64,000 nt of DNA, taken from NCBI GenBank assembly GCA_964036045.1, contig OZ038380.1, forward strand, positions 7,587,913-7,651,912, read 5' to 3'. A program made the position numbers and the translations under genes. Below, in pieces: positions 27,049-40,377 of the stretch (positions are counted from its first letter, which is position 1; each line of letters opens with the position of its first letter). The stretch comes from Eutreptiella sp. 'Long Island Sound 2002'. Lineage: Eukaryota; Euglenozoa; Euglenophyceae; Eutreptiales; Eutreptiaceae. The notes under the pieces were generated by a model. The model did not search any database. It saw only the letters and a program-made list of their open reading frames with translations, and was not told the DNA's origin.

Positions 27049-27985
27049 TGTGTGTAATAATGATTTACCACAGTCCAACCATGACTTCCGCACAAAGGCT
27101 GCATGGCCAAGACCGAGCCAGCTTTGGGGCACAGTGGCCACAATGTGGGGCACAAACAGTGAGTGCAGCATTGCCGCAAAAAACACATGGTTAGACCCCA
27201 GTTTTGTGTGTAATAATGATTTACCACAGTCCAACCATGACTTCTGCACAAAGGCTGCATGGCCAAGACCGAGCCAGTTTTGGAGCATTGTGGCCACAAT
27301 GTGGGGCACAAACAGTGAGTGCAGCATTGCCACAAAAAACACATGCTGAGACCCCAGTTTTGTGTGTAATAATGATTTACCACAGTCCAACCATGACTTC
27401 CGCACAAAGGCTGCATGGCCAAGACCGAGCCAGCTTTGGGGCACAGTGGCCACAATGTGGGGCACAAACAGTGAGTGCAGCATTGCCGCAAAAAACACAT
27501 GGTTAGACCCCAGTTTTGTGTGCAATAATGATTTACCACAGTCCAACCATGACTTCTGCACAAAGGCTGCATGGCCAAGACCGAGCCAGTTTTGGAGCAT
27601 TGTGGCCACAATGTGGGGCACAAACTGTGAGTGCAGCATTGCCGCAAAAAACACATGCTGAGACCCCAGTCTTGTGTGTAATAATGATTTACCACAGTCC
27701 AATCATGACTTCTGCACAAAGGCTGCATGGCCAAGACCGAGCCAGCTTTGGGGCACAGTGGCCACAATGTGGGGCACAAACAGTGAGTGCAGCATTGCCG
27801 CAAAAAACACATGGTTAGACCCCGGTTTTGTGTGTAATAATGATTTACCACAGTCCAATCATGACTTCTGCACAAAGGCTGCATGGCCAAGACCGAGCCA
27901 GTTTTGGAGCATTGTGGCCACAATGTGGGGCACAAACTGTGAGTGCAGCATTGCCGCAAAAAACACATGGTTAGACCCCAGTTTT
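27049..27985. repeat. Dimeric higher-order repeat, 312 bp, three copies
   Basis: Three successive dimers alternate a monomer with CAGCTTTGGGGCACAG (mostly with TTCCGC or TTCTGC) and one with GGAGCATTGTGGCC. Matching positions are 312 bp apart. This is the clearest place to see the two main monomer families in strict alternation. Confidence 0.8.
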
Positions 27986-30639
27986 GTGTGTAATAATGAT
28001 TTACCACAGTCCAACCATGACTTCTGCACAAAGGCTGCATGGCCGGGACCGAGCCAGTTTTGAAGCACAGTGGCCACAATGTGGGGCACAAACTGTGAGT
28101 GCAGCATTGCCGCAAAAAACACATGGTGTGACCCCAGTTTTGTGTGTAATAATGATTTACCACAGTCCAACCATGACTTCTGCACAAAAGATGCATGGCC
28201 AAGACTGAGCCAGTTTTGGAGCATTGTGACCACAATGTGGGGCACAAACAGTGAGTGCAGCATTGCCGCAAAAAGCACGTGGTGAGACCCCAGTTTTGTG
28301 TGTAATAATGATTTACCACAGTCCAACCATGACTTCCGCACAAAAACTGCATGGCCAAGACCGAGCCAGTTTTGGAGCATTGTGGCCACAATGTGGGGCA
28401 CAAACTGTGAGTGCAGCATTGCCGCAAAAAACACATGGTTAGACCCCAGTTTTGTGTGCAATAATGATTTACCACAGTCCAACCATGACTTCTGCACAAA
28501 GGCTGCATGGCCGGGACCGAGCCAGTTTTGGGGCACGGTGGCCACAATGTGGGGCACAAACAGTGAGTGCAGCATTGCCACAAAAAACACATGCTGAGAC
28601 CCCAGTTTTGTGTGTAATAATGATTTACCACAGTCCAACCATGACTTCCGCACAAAGGCTGCATGGCCAAGACCGAGCCAGCTTTGGGGCACAGTGGCCA
28701 CAATGTGGGGCACAAACAGTGCGTGCAGCATTGCCGCAAAAAACACATGGTTAGACCCCGGTTTTGTGTGTAATAATGATTTACCACAGTCCAACCATGA
28801 CTTCTGCACAAAGGCTGCATGGCCAAGACCGAGCCAGTTTTGGAGCATTGTGGCCACAATGTGGGGCACAAACTGTGAGTGCAGCATTGCCGCAAAAAAA
28901 ACATGGTTAGACCCCAGTTTTGTGTGCAATAATGATTTACCACAGTTCAACCATGACTTCTGCACAAAGGCTGCATGGCCGGGACCGAGCCAGTTTTGGG
29001 GCACAGTGGCCACAATGTGGGGCACAAACTGTGAGTGCAGCATTGCCGCAAAAAACACATGGTGTGACCCCAGTTTTGTGTGCAATAATGATTTACCACA
29101 GTCCAACCATGACTTCTGCACAAAGGATGCATGGCCAAGACCGAGCCAGTTTTGGAGCATTGTGACCACAATGTGGGGCTCAAACAGTGAGTGCAGCATT
29201 GCCGCAAAAAGCACGTGGTGAGACCCCAGTTTTGTGTGCAATAATGATTTACCACAGTCCAACCATGACTTGTGCACAAAGGCTGCATGGCCGGGACCGA
29301 GCCAGTTTTGGGGCACGGTGGCCACAATGTGGGGCACAAACAGTGAGTGCAGCATAGCCACAAAAAACACATGCTGAGACCCCAGTTTTGTGTGTAATAA
29401 TGATTTACCACAGTCCAACCATGACCTCCGCACAAAGGCTGCATGGCCAAGACCGAGCCAGCTTTGGGGCACAGTGGCCACAATGTGGGGCACAAACAGT
29501 GAGTGCAGCATTGCCGCAAAAAACACATGGTTAGACCCCAGTTTTGTGTGTAATAATGATTTACCACAGTCCAACCATGACTTCTGCACAAAGGCTGCAT
29601 GGCCAAGACCGAGCCAGTTTTGGGGCACAGTGGCCACAATGTGGGGCACAAACAGTGAGTGCAGCATTGCCGCAAAAAACACATGGTGAGACCCCAGTTT
29701 TGTGTGTGATAATGATTTACCACAGTAGAACCATGACTTCTGCACAAAGGCTGCATGGCCGGGACCGAGCCAGTTTTGGGGCACAGTGGCCACAATGTGG
29801 GGCACAAACTGTGAGTGCAGCATTGCCGCAAAAAACACATGGTGTGACCCCAGTTTTGTGTGTAATAATGATTTACCACAGTCCAACCATGACTTCTGCA
29901 CAAAGGATGCATGGCCAAGACCGAGCCAGTTTTGGAGCATTGTGACCACAATGTGGGGCACAAACTGTGAGTGCAGCATTGCCACAAAAAACACATGCTG
30001 AGACCCCAGTTTTGTGTGTAATAATGATTTACCACAGTCCAACCATGACATCCGCACAAAGGCTGCATGGCCAAGACCGAGCCAGCTTTGGGGCACAGTG
30101 GCCACAATGTGCGGCACAAACAGTGAGTGCAGCATTGCCGCAAAAAACACATGGTTAGACCCCGGTTTTGTGTGTAATAATGATTTACCACAGTCCAACC
30201 ATGACTTCTGCACAAAGGCTGCATGGCCAAGACCGAGCCAGTTTTGGAGCATTGTGGTCACAATGTGGGGCACAAACTGTGAGTGCAGCATTGCCGCAAA
30301 AAACACATGGTTAGACCCCAGTTTTGTGTGCAATAATGATTTACCACAGTCCAACCATGACTTCTGCACAAAGGCTGCATGGCCGGGACCGAGCCAGTTT
30401 TGGGGCACAGTGGCCACAATGTGGGGCACAAACTGTGAGTGCAGCATTGCCGCAAAAAACACATGGTTAGACCCCAGTTTTGTGTGTAATAATGGTTTAC
30501 CACAGTCCAACCATGACTTCTGCACAAAGGATGCATGGCCAAGACCGAGCCAGTTTTGGAGCATTGTGACTCCAATGTGGGGCACAAACAGTGAGTGCAG
30601 CATTGCCGCAAAAAGCACGTGGTGAGACCCCAGTTTTGT

Positions 30640-31230
30640 GTGTAATAATGATTTACCACAGTCCAATCATGACTTCTGCACAAAAACTGCATGACCAAGA
30701 CCGAGCCAGTTTTGGGGCATAGTGGCCACAATGTGGGGCACAAACTGTGAGTGCAGCATTGCCGCAAAAAACATACGGTGAGGCCCCAGTTTTGTGTGTA
30801 ATAATGATTTACCACAGTCCAATCATGACTTCTGCACAAAAACTGCATGGCCAAGACCGAGCCAGTTTTGGGGCACAGTGGCCACAATGTGGGGCACAAA
30901 CTGTGAGTGCAGCATTGCCGCAAAAAACACATGGTTAGACCCCAGTTTTGTGTGTAATAATGATTTACCACAGTCCAATCATGACTTCTGCACAAAAACT
31001 GCATGGCCAAGACCGAGTCAGTTTTGGTGCATAGTGGCCACAATGTGGGGCACAAACTGTGAGTGCAGCATTGCCGCAAAAAACATACGGTGAGACCCCA
31101 GTTTTGTGTGTAATAATGATTTACCACAGTCCAATCATGCCTTCTGCACAAAAACTGCATGGCCAAGACCGAGCCAGTTTTGGGGCATAGTGGCGACAAT
31201 GTGCGGCACAAACTGTGAGTGCAGCATTGC
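30640..31230. repeat. Island of domain I-type monomers inside domain III
   Basis: About four consecutive monomers carry AAAAACTGC, GGGGCATAGTGG, CATACGGTGAGG and finally TGTGCGGC, the signature of domain I more than 19 kb away. The first also has CATGACCAAG at 30,690, a variant seen at 5,408, 6,813 and 8,373. Flanking units are typical of domain III. Confidence 0.8.
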
Positions 31231-33603
31231 CGCAAAAAACACATGGTGAGACCCCTGTTTTGTGTGCAATAATGATTTACCACAGTGCAACCATGACTTC
31301 TGCACAAAGGCTGCATGGCCAAGACCGAGCCAGTTTTGGAGCATTGTGACCACAATGTGCGGCACAAACAGTGAGTGCAGCATTGCCGCAAAAAACACAT
31401 GGTGAGACCCCTGTTTTGTGTGCAATAATGATTTACCACAGTCCAACCATGACTTCTGCACAAAGGCTGCATGGCCAAGACCGAGCCAGTTTTGGAGCAT
31501 TGTGACCACACTGTGGGGCACAAACTGTGAGTGCAGCATTGCCGCAAAAAACACATGCTGAGACCCCAGTTTTGTGTGCAATAATGATTTACCACAGTCC
31601 AATCATGACTTCTGCACAAAGGCTGCATGGCCAAGACCGAGCCAGTTTTGGGGCATTGTGACCACAATGTGTGCCACAAACAGTGAGTGCAGCATTGCCG
31701 CAAAAAACACATGGTGAGACCCCAGTCTTGTGTGTAATAATGATTTACCACAGTCCAACCATGACTTCTGCACAAAGGCTGCATGCCCAAGACCGAGCCA
31801 GTTTTGGAGCATTGTGACCACACTGTGGGGCACAAACTGTGAGTGCAGCATTGCCGCAAAAAACACATGCTGAGACCCCAGTTTTGTGTGCAATAATGAT
31901 TTACCACAGTCCAACCATGACTTCTGCACAAAGGATGCATGGCCGGGACCGAGCCAGTTTTGGGGCACAGTGGCCACAATGTGGGGCACAAACTGTGAGT
32001 GCAGCATTGCCGCAAAAAACACATGGTGTGACCCCAGTTTTGTGTGTAAAAATGATTTACCACAGTCCAACCATGACTTCTGCACAAAGGATGCATGGCC
32101 AAGACCGAGCCAGTTTTGGAGCATTGTGACCACAATGTGGGGCACAAACAGTGAGTGCAGCATTGCCGCAAAAAGCACGTGGTGAGACCCCAGTTTTGTG
32201 TGCAATAATGATTTACCACAGTCCAACCATGACTTCTGCACAAAGGCTGCCTGGCCGGGACCGAGCCAGTTTTGGGGCACGGTGGCCGAAATGTGGGGCA
32301 CAAACAGTGAGTGCAGCATAGCCACAAAAAACACATGCTGAGACCCCAGTTTTGTGTGTAATAATGATTTACCACAGTCCAACCATGACTTCCGCACAAA
32401 GGCTGCATGGCCAAGACCGAGCCAGCTTTGGGGCACAGTGGCCACAATGTGGGGCACAAACAGTGAGTGCAGCATTGCCGCAAAAAACACATGGTTAGAC
32501 CCCGGTTTTGTGTGTAATAATGATTTACCACAGTCCAACCATGACTTCTGCACAAAGGCTGCATGGCCAAGACCGAGCCAGTTTTGGGGCACAGTGGCCA
32601 CAATGTGGGGCACAAACTGTGAGTGCAGCATTGCCGCAAAAAACACATGGTTAGACCCCAGTTTTGTGTGCAATAATGATTTACCACAGTTCAACCATGA
32701 CTTCTGCACAAAGGCTGCATGGCCGGGACCGAGCCAGTTTTGGGGCACAGTGGCCACAATGTGGGGCACAAACTGTGAGTGCAGCATTGCCGCAAAAAAC
32801 ACATGGTGTGACCCCAGTTTTGTGTGTAATAATGATTTACCACAGTCCAACCATGACTTCTGCACAAAGGATGCATGGCCAAGACCGAGCCAGTTTTGGA
32901 GCATTGTGACCACAATGTGGGGCACAAACTGTGAGTGCAGCATTGCCACAAAAAACACATGCTGAGACCCCGGTTTTGTGTGTAATAATGATTTACCACA
33001 GTCCAACCATGACATCCGCACAAAGGCTGCATGGCCAAGACCGAGCCAGCTTTGGGGCACAGTAGCCACAATGTGGGGCACAAACAGTGAGTGCAGCATT
33101 GCCGCAAAAAACACATGGTTAGACCCCAGTTTTGTGTGTAATAATGATTTACCACAGTCCAATCATGACTTCTGCACAAAAACTGCATGGCCAAGACCGA
33201 GCCAGTTTTGGGGCACAGTGGCCACAATGTGGGGCACAAACTGTGAGTGCAGCATTGCCGCAAAAAACACATGGTTAGACTCCAGTTTTGTGTGCAATAA
33301 TGATTTACCACAGTCCAACCATGACTTCTGCACAAAGGCTGCATGGCCGGGACCGAGCCAGTTTTGGGGCACAGTGGCCACAATGTGGGGCACAAACTGT
33401 GAGTGCAGCATTGCCGCAAAAAACACATGGTGAGACCCCAGTTTTGTGTGTAATAATGGTTTACCACAGTCCAACCATGACTTCTGCACAAAGGATGCAT
33501 GGCCAAGACCGAGCCAGTCTTGGAGCATTCTGACCACAATGTGGGGCACAAACAGTGAGTGCAGCATTGCCGCAAAAAGCACGTGGTGAGACCCCAGTTT
33601 TGT

Positions 33604-34194
33604 GTGTAATAATGATTTACCACAGTCCAACCATGACTTCTGCACAAAAACTGCATGGCCAAGACCGAGCCAGTTTTGGGGCATAGTGGCCGCAATGTGG
33701 GGCACAAACTGTGAGTGCAGCATTGCCGCAAAAAACATACGGTGAGGCCCCAGTTTTGTGTGTAATAATGATTTACCACAGTCCAATCATGACTTCTGCA
33801 CAAAAACTGCATGGCCAAGACCGAGCCAGTTTTGGGGCACAGTGGCCACAATGTGGGGCACAAACTGTGAGTGCAGCATTGCCGCAAAAAACACATGGTT
33901 AGACCCCAGTTTTGTGTGTAATAATGATTTACCACAGTCCAATCATGACTTCTGCACAAAAACTGCATGGCCAAGACCGAGCCAGTTTTGGGGCATAGTG
34001 GCCACAATGTGGGGCACAAACTGTGAGTGCAGCATTGCCGCAAAAAACATACGGTGAGGCCCCAGTTTTGTGTGTAATAATGATTTACCACAGTCCAATC
34101 ATGACTTCTGCACAAAAACTGCATGGCCAAGACCGAGCCAGTTTTGGGGCATAGTGGCCACAATGTGCGGCACAAACTGTGAGTGCAGCATTGC
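33604..34194. repeat. Second copy of the domain I-type island
   Basis: The island at about 30,640-31,230 recurs 2,964 bp later as part of the 19-mer duplication, with the same AAAAACTGC, CATAGTGG, CATACGG and TGCGGC monomers. Here the first unit has CATGGCC, so the CATGACC variant differs between the copies. Confidence 0.8.
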
Positions 34195-35159
34195 CGCAAA
34201 AAACACATGGTGAGACCCCTGTTTTGTGTGCAATAATGATTTACCACAGTGCAACCATGACTTCTGCACAAAGGCTGCATGGCCAAGACCGAGCCAGTTT
34301 TGGAGCATTGTGACCACAATGTGCGGCACAAACAGTGAGTGCAGCATTGCCGCAAAAAACACATGGTGAGACCCCTGTTTTGTGTGCAATAATGATTTAC
34401 CACAGTCCAACCATGACTTCTGCACAAAGGCTGCATGGCCAAGACCGAGCCAGTTTTGGAACATTGTGACCACACTGTGGGGCACAAACTGTGAGTGCAG
34501 CATTGCCGCAAAAAACACATGCTGAGACCCCAGTTTTGTGTGCAATAATGATTTACCACAGTCCAATCATGACTTCTGCACAAAGGCTGCATGGCCAAGA
34601 CCGAGCCAGTTTTGGGGCATTGTGACCACAATGTGGGGCACAAACAGTGAGTGCAGCATTGCCGCAAAAAACACATGGTGAGACCCCAGTCTTGTGTGTA
34701 ATAATGATTTACCACAGTCCAACCATGACTTCTGCACAAAGGCTGCATGCCCAAGACCGAGCCAGTTTTGGAGCATTGTGACCACACTGTGGGGCACAAA
34801 CTGTGAGTGCAGCATTGCCGCAAAAAACGCATGCCGAGACCCCAGTTTTGTGTGCAATAATGATTTACCACAGTCCGATCATGACTTCTGCACAAAGGCT
34901 GCATGGCCAAGACCGAGCCAGTTTTGGGGCATTGTGACCACAATGTGGGGCACAAACTGTGAGTGCAGCATTGCCGCAAAGAACACATGGTGAGACCCCA
35001 GTTTTGTGTGTGATAATGATTTACCACAGTCAAACCATGACCTCTGCACAAAAACTGCATGGCCAAGACCGAGCCGGTTTTGGGGCACAGTGGCCACAAT
35101 GTGGGGCACAAACAGTGAGTGCAGCATGGCCGCAAAAAACACATGGTTAGACCCCAGTT

Positions 35160-35330
35160 TTGTGTGTAATAATGATTTACCACAGTCCAACCATGACTTC
35201 TGCACAAAGGCTGCATGGCCAAGACCGAGCCAGTTTCGGGGCACAGTGGCCACAATGTGGGGCACAAACTGTGAGCTCGGAATTGCCGCAAAAAAGACAC
35301 GGTGAGACCCCAGTTTGGTGTGTAGCAATG
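35160..35330. repeat. Unusually divergent monomer at the domain III/IV border
   Basis: This unit has a cluster of private changes: GAGCTCGGAATTGCC where others have GAGTGCAGCATTGCC, AAAAAAGACACGG, and next to it GGTGTGTAGCAATG. The length is unchanged. It lies just after the end of the 28.9-34.85 kb 19-mer. Confidence 0.8.
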
Positions 35331-37015
35331 ATTTACCACAGTCCAACCATGACTTCTGCACAAAGGCTGCATGGCCAAGACCGAGCCAGTTTTGGGGCAC
35401 AGTGGCCACAATGTGGGGCACAAACTGTGAGTGCAGCATTGCCGCAAAAATCACATGGTTAGACCCCAGTTTTGTGTGTAATAATGATTTACCACAGTCC
35501 AACCATGACTTCTGCACAAAGGCTGCATGGCCAAGACCGAGCCAGTTTTGGAGCATTGAGACCACAATGAGGGGCACAAACTGTGAGTGCAGCATTGCCG
35601 CAAAAAACACATGGTTAGACCCCAGTTTTGTGTGTAATAATGATTTACCACAGTCCAACCATGACTTCTGCACAAAGGCTGCATGGCTAACACCGAGCCA
35701 GCTTTGGGGCACAGTGGCCACAATGTGGGGCACAAACAGTGAGTGAAGCATTGCTGCAAAAAACACATGCTGAGACCCCAGTTTTGTGTGTAATAATGAT
35801 TTACCACAGTCCAACTATGACTTCTGCACAAAGGCTGCATGGCCAAGACCGAGCCAGTTTTGGAGCATTGTGACCACAATGTGGGGCACAAACTGTGAGT
35901 GCAGCATTGCCGCAAAAAACACATGGTGAGGCCCCAGTTTTGTGTGTAATAATGATTTACCACAGTCCAATCATGACTTCTGCACAAAGGCTGCATGGCC
36001 AAGACCGAGCCAGCTTTGGGGCACAGTGGCCACAATGTGGGGCACAAACAGTGAGTGCAGCATTGCCGCAAAAAACACATGGTGAGACCCCAGTTTTGTG
36101 TGTAACAATGATTTACCGCAGTCCAACCATGACTTCTGCACAAAGGCTGCATGGCCAAGACCGAGCCAGTTTTGGGGCATAGTGGCCACAATGTGGGGCA
36201 CAAAGTGTGAGTGCAGCATTGCCGCAAAAAACATACGGTGAGGCCCCAGTTTTGTGTGTAATAATGATTTACCACAGTCGAATCATGACTTCTGCACAAA
36301 GGCTGCATGGCCAAGACCCAGTCAGTTTTGGGGCACAGTGGCCACAATGTGGGGCACAAACAGTGAGTGCAGCATTGCCGCGAAAAACACATGGTGAGAC
36401 CCCTGTTTTGTGTGCAATAATGATTTACCACAGTCCAACCATGACTTCTGCACAAAGGCTGCATGGCCAAGACCCAGTCAGTTTTGGGGCACAGCGGCCA
36501 CAATGTGGGGCACAAACAGTGAGTGCAGCATTGCCGCAAAAAACACATGGTTAGACCCCTGTTTTGTGTGCAATAATGATTTACCACAGTCCAACCATGA
36601 CTGCTGCACAAAGGCTGCATGGCCAAGACCGAGCCAGTTTTGGGGCACAGTGGCCACAATGTGGGGCACAAACTGTGAGTGCAGCATTGCCGCAAAAAAC
36701 ACACTTTGAGACCCCTGTTTTGTGTGCAATAATGATTTACCACAGTCCAATCATGACTTCTGCACAAAGGCTGCATGGCCAAGACCGAGCCAGTTTTGAA
36801 GCATTGTGACCACAATGTGGGGCACAAACAGTGAGTGCAGCATTGCCGCAAAAAACACACGGTGTGACCCCTGTTTTGTGTGCAATAATGATTTACCACA
36901 GTCCAACCATGACTTCTGCACAAAGGCTGCATGGCCAAGACCGAGCCAGTTTTGGAGCATTGTGACCACACTGTGGGGCACAAACTGTGAGTGCAGCATT
37001 GCCGCAAAAAACACA

Positions 37016-39744
37016 TGCTGAGACCCCAGTTTTGTGTGCAATAATGATTTACCACAGTCCAATCATGACTTCTGCACAAAGGCTGCATGGCCAAGACAGA
37101 GCCAGTTTTGGGGCATTGTGACCACAATGTGGGGCACAAACAGTGAGTGCAGCATTGCCGCAAAAAACACATGGTGAGACCCCAGTCTTGTGTGTAATAA
37201 TGATTTACCACAGTCCAACCATGACTTCTGCACAAAAACTGCTTGGCCAAGACCGAGCCAGTTTTGGGGCACAGTGGCCACAATGTGGGGCACAAACAGT
37301 GAGTGCAGCATTGCCGCAAAAAACACATGGTTAGACCCCAGTTTTGTGTGTAATAATGATTTACCACAGTCCAACCATGACTTCTGCACAAAGGCTGCAT
37401 GGCCAAGACCGAGCCAGTTTTGGGGCACAGTGGCCACAATGTGGGGCACAAACTGTGAGTGCAGCGTTGCCGCAAAAAACACATGGTGAGACCCCAGTTT
37501 TGTGTGTAGTAATGATTTACCACAGTCCAACCATGACTTCTGCACAAAGGCTGCATGGCCAAGACCGAGCCAGTTTTGGGGCACATTGGCCACAATGTGG
37601 GGCACAAACTGTGAGTGCAGCATTGCCGCAAAAAACACATGGTGAGACCCCAGTTTTGTGTGTAATAATGATTTATCACAGTCGAACCACGACTTCTGCA
37701 CAAAGGCTGCATGGCCAAGACCGAGCCAGTTTTGGGGCACAGTGGCCACAATGTGGGGCACAAACTGTGAGTGCAGCATTGCCGCAAAAAACACATGGTG
37801 AGACCCAAGTTTGGGGTGTAATAATGATTTACCACAGTCCAATCATGACTTCTGCACAAAATCTGCATGGCCAAGACCGAGCCAGCTTTGGAGCATTGTG
37901 ACCACAATGTGGGACACAAACTGTGAGTGCAGCATTGCCGCAAAAAACACATGGTGAGGCCCCAGTTTTGTGTGTAATAATGATTTACCACAGTCCAACC
38001 ATGACTTCTGCACAAAGGCTGCATGGCCAAAACCGAGCCAGTTTTGGGGCACAGTGGCCACAATGTGGGGCACAAACTGTGAGTGCAGCATTGCCGCAAA
38101 AAACACATGGTGAGACCCCAGTCTTGTGTGTAATAATGATTTACCACAGTCCAACCATGACTTCTGCACAAAAACTGCTTGGCCAAGACCGAGCCAGTTT
38201 TGGGGCACAGTGGCCACAATGTGGGGCACAAACAGTGAGTGCAGCATTGCCGCAAAAATGACATGGTTAGACCCCAGTTTTGTGTGTAATAATGATTTAC
38301 CACAGTCCAACCATGACTTCTGCACAAAGGCTGCATGGCCAAGACCTAGCCAGTTTTGGGGCACAGTGGCCACAATATGGGGCACAAACTGTGAGTGCAG
38401 CGTTGCCGCAAAAAACACATGCTGAGACCCCAGTTTTGTGTGCAATAATGATTTACCACAGTCCAATCATGACTTCTGCACAAAGGCTGCATGGCCAAGA
38501 CAGAGCCAGTTTTGGGGCATTGTGACCACAATGTGGGGCACAAACAGTGAGTGCAGCATTGCCGCAAAAAACACATGGTGAGACCCCAGTCTTGTGTGTA
38601 ATAATGATTTACCACAGTCCAACCATGACTTCTGCACAAAAACTGCTTGGCCAAGACCGAGCCAGTTTTGGGGCACAGTGGCCACAATGTGGGGCACAAA
38701 CAGTGAGTGCAGCATTGCCGCAAAAAACACATGGTTAGACCCCAGTTTTGTGTGTAATAATGATTTACCACAGTCCAACCATGACTTCTGCACAAAGGCT
38801 GCATGGCCAAGACCGAGCCAGTTTTGGGGCATTGTGACCACAATGTGGGGCACAAACAGTGAGTGCAGCGTTGCCGCAAAAAACACATGGTGAGACCCCA
38901 GTTTTGTGTGTAGTAATGATTTACCACAGTCCAACCATGACTTCTGCACAAAGGCTGCATGGCCAAGACCGAGCCAGTTTTGGGGCACATTGGCCACAAT
39001 GTGGGGCACAAACTGTGAGTGCAGCATTGCCGCAAAAAACACATGGTGAGACCCCAGTTTTGTGTGTAATAATGATTTATCACAGTCGAACCACGACTTC
39101 TGCACAAAGGCTGCATGGCCAAGACCGAGCCAGTTTTGGGGCACAGTGGCCACAATGTGGGGCACAAACTGTGAGTGCAGCATTGCCGCAAAAAACACAT
39201 GGTGAGACCCAAGTTTGGGGTGTAATAATGATGTACCACAGTCCAATCATGACTTCTGCACAAAATCTGCATGGCCAAGACCGAGCCAGCTTTGGAGCAT
39301 TGTGACCACAATGTGGGACACAAACTGTGAGTGCAGCATTGCCGCAAAAAACACATGGTGAGGCCCCAGTTTTGTGTGTAATAATGATTTACCACAGTCC
39401 AACCATGACTTCTGCACAAAGGCTGCATGGCCAAGACCGAGCCAGTTTTGGGGCACAGTGGCCACAATGTGGGGCACAAACTGTGAGTGCAGCATTGCCG
39501 CAAAAAACACATGGTGAGACCCCAGTCTTGTGTGTAATAATGATTTACCACAGTCCAACCATGACTTCTGCACAAAAACTGCTTGGCCAAGACCGAGCCA
39601 GTTTTGGGGCACAGTGGCCACAATGTGGGGCACAAACAGTGAGTGCAGCATTGCCGCAAAAATGACATGGTTAGACCCCAGTTTTGTGTGTAATAATGAT
39701 TTACCACAGTCCAACCATGACTTCTGCACAAAGGCTGCATGGCC
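37016..39744. repeat. 9-mer higher-order repeat, 1,404 bp, two copies
   Basis: Copy 1 (about 37,016-38,340) and copy 2 (about 38,420-39,744) match at +1,404 (9 x 156). Shared variants are AAGACAGAGCC, CCAGTCTTGTG, ACTGCTTGG, GTCGAACCACGAC, AAGTTTGGGGTG, AAAATCTGC, GGGACACAAAC and AAAAATGACATGG. They diverge where copy 1 has ACAATATGGGGC near 38,374 and copy 2 has CACATTGGCC with TGAGGGGC. Confidence 0.85.
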
Positions 39745-40377
39745 AAGACCGAGCCAGTTTTGGGGCACATTGGCCACAATGAGGGGCACAAACTGTGAGT
39801 GCAGCATTGCCGCAAAAAACACATGGTGAGACCCCAGTTTTGTGTGTAATAATGAGTTACCACAGTCAAACCACGACTTCTGCACAAAGGCTGCATGGCC
39901 AAGACCGAGCCAGTTTTGGGGCACAGTGGCCACAATGTGGGGCACAAACTGTGAGTGCAGCATTGCCGCAAAAAACACATGGTGAGACCCCAGTTTTGTG
40001 TGTAATAATGAGTTACCACAGTCAAACCACGACTTCTGCACAAAGGCTGCTTGGCCAAGACCGAGCCAGTTTTGGGGCACAGTGGCCACAATGTGGGGCA
40101 CAAACAGTGAGTGCAGCATTGCCGCAAAAATGACATGGTTAGACCCCAGTTTTGTGTGTAATAATGATTTACCACAGTCCAACCATGACTTCTGCACAAA
40201 GGCTGCATGGCCAAGACCGAGCCAGTTTTGGGGCACATTGGCCACAATGAGGGGCACAAACTGTGAGTGCAGCATTGCCGCAAAAAACACATGGTGAGGC
40301 CACAGTTTTGTGTGTAATAATGATCTACCACAGTCCAACCATGACTTCTGCACAAAGGCTGCATGGCCAAGACCGAG

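Larger units (their letters stand above)
28920..34848. repeat. 19-mer higher-order repeat, 2,964 bp, two adjacent copies
   Basis: Copy A (about 28,920-31,884) and copy B (about 31,884-34,848) align at exactly +2,964 (19 x 156), with no net indel. Shared private variants are AGCATAGCCACAAAA (about 29,351 and 32,315), GACATCCGCAC (about 30,047 and 33,011), ATGGTTTACC (about 30,493 and 33,457), CACAGTGCAACC (about 31,284 and 34,248) and CATGCCCAAGACC (about 31,783 and 34,747). The block from 28,610 also matches the one from 32,354 at +3,744 (24 x 156), showing a second, overlapping exchange. Confidence 0.88.
25951..34850. repeat. Domain III: GCCGGGACC / CTTCCGCAC subfamily
   Basis: Diagnostic variants are GCATGGCCGGGACCGAG, GACTTCCGCAC, GAGCCAGCTTTGG, ACATGCTGAG, ACATGGTGTGACC, GGTTAGACCCCGG and AAGGATGCATGG. 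Units alternate between GGGGCACAGTGGCC and GGAGCATTGTGG/ACC types more regularly than elsewhere. The domain contains no single-base length change after 25,952, which keeps one minus-strand frame open for long stretches. Two short islands of domain I-like monomers interrupt it and are listed separately. Confidence 0.82.
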
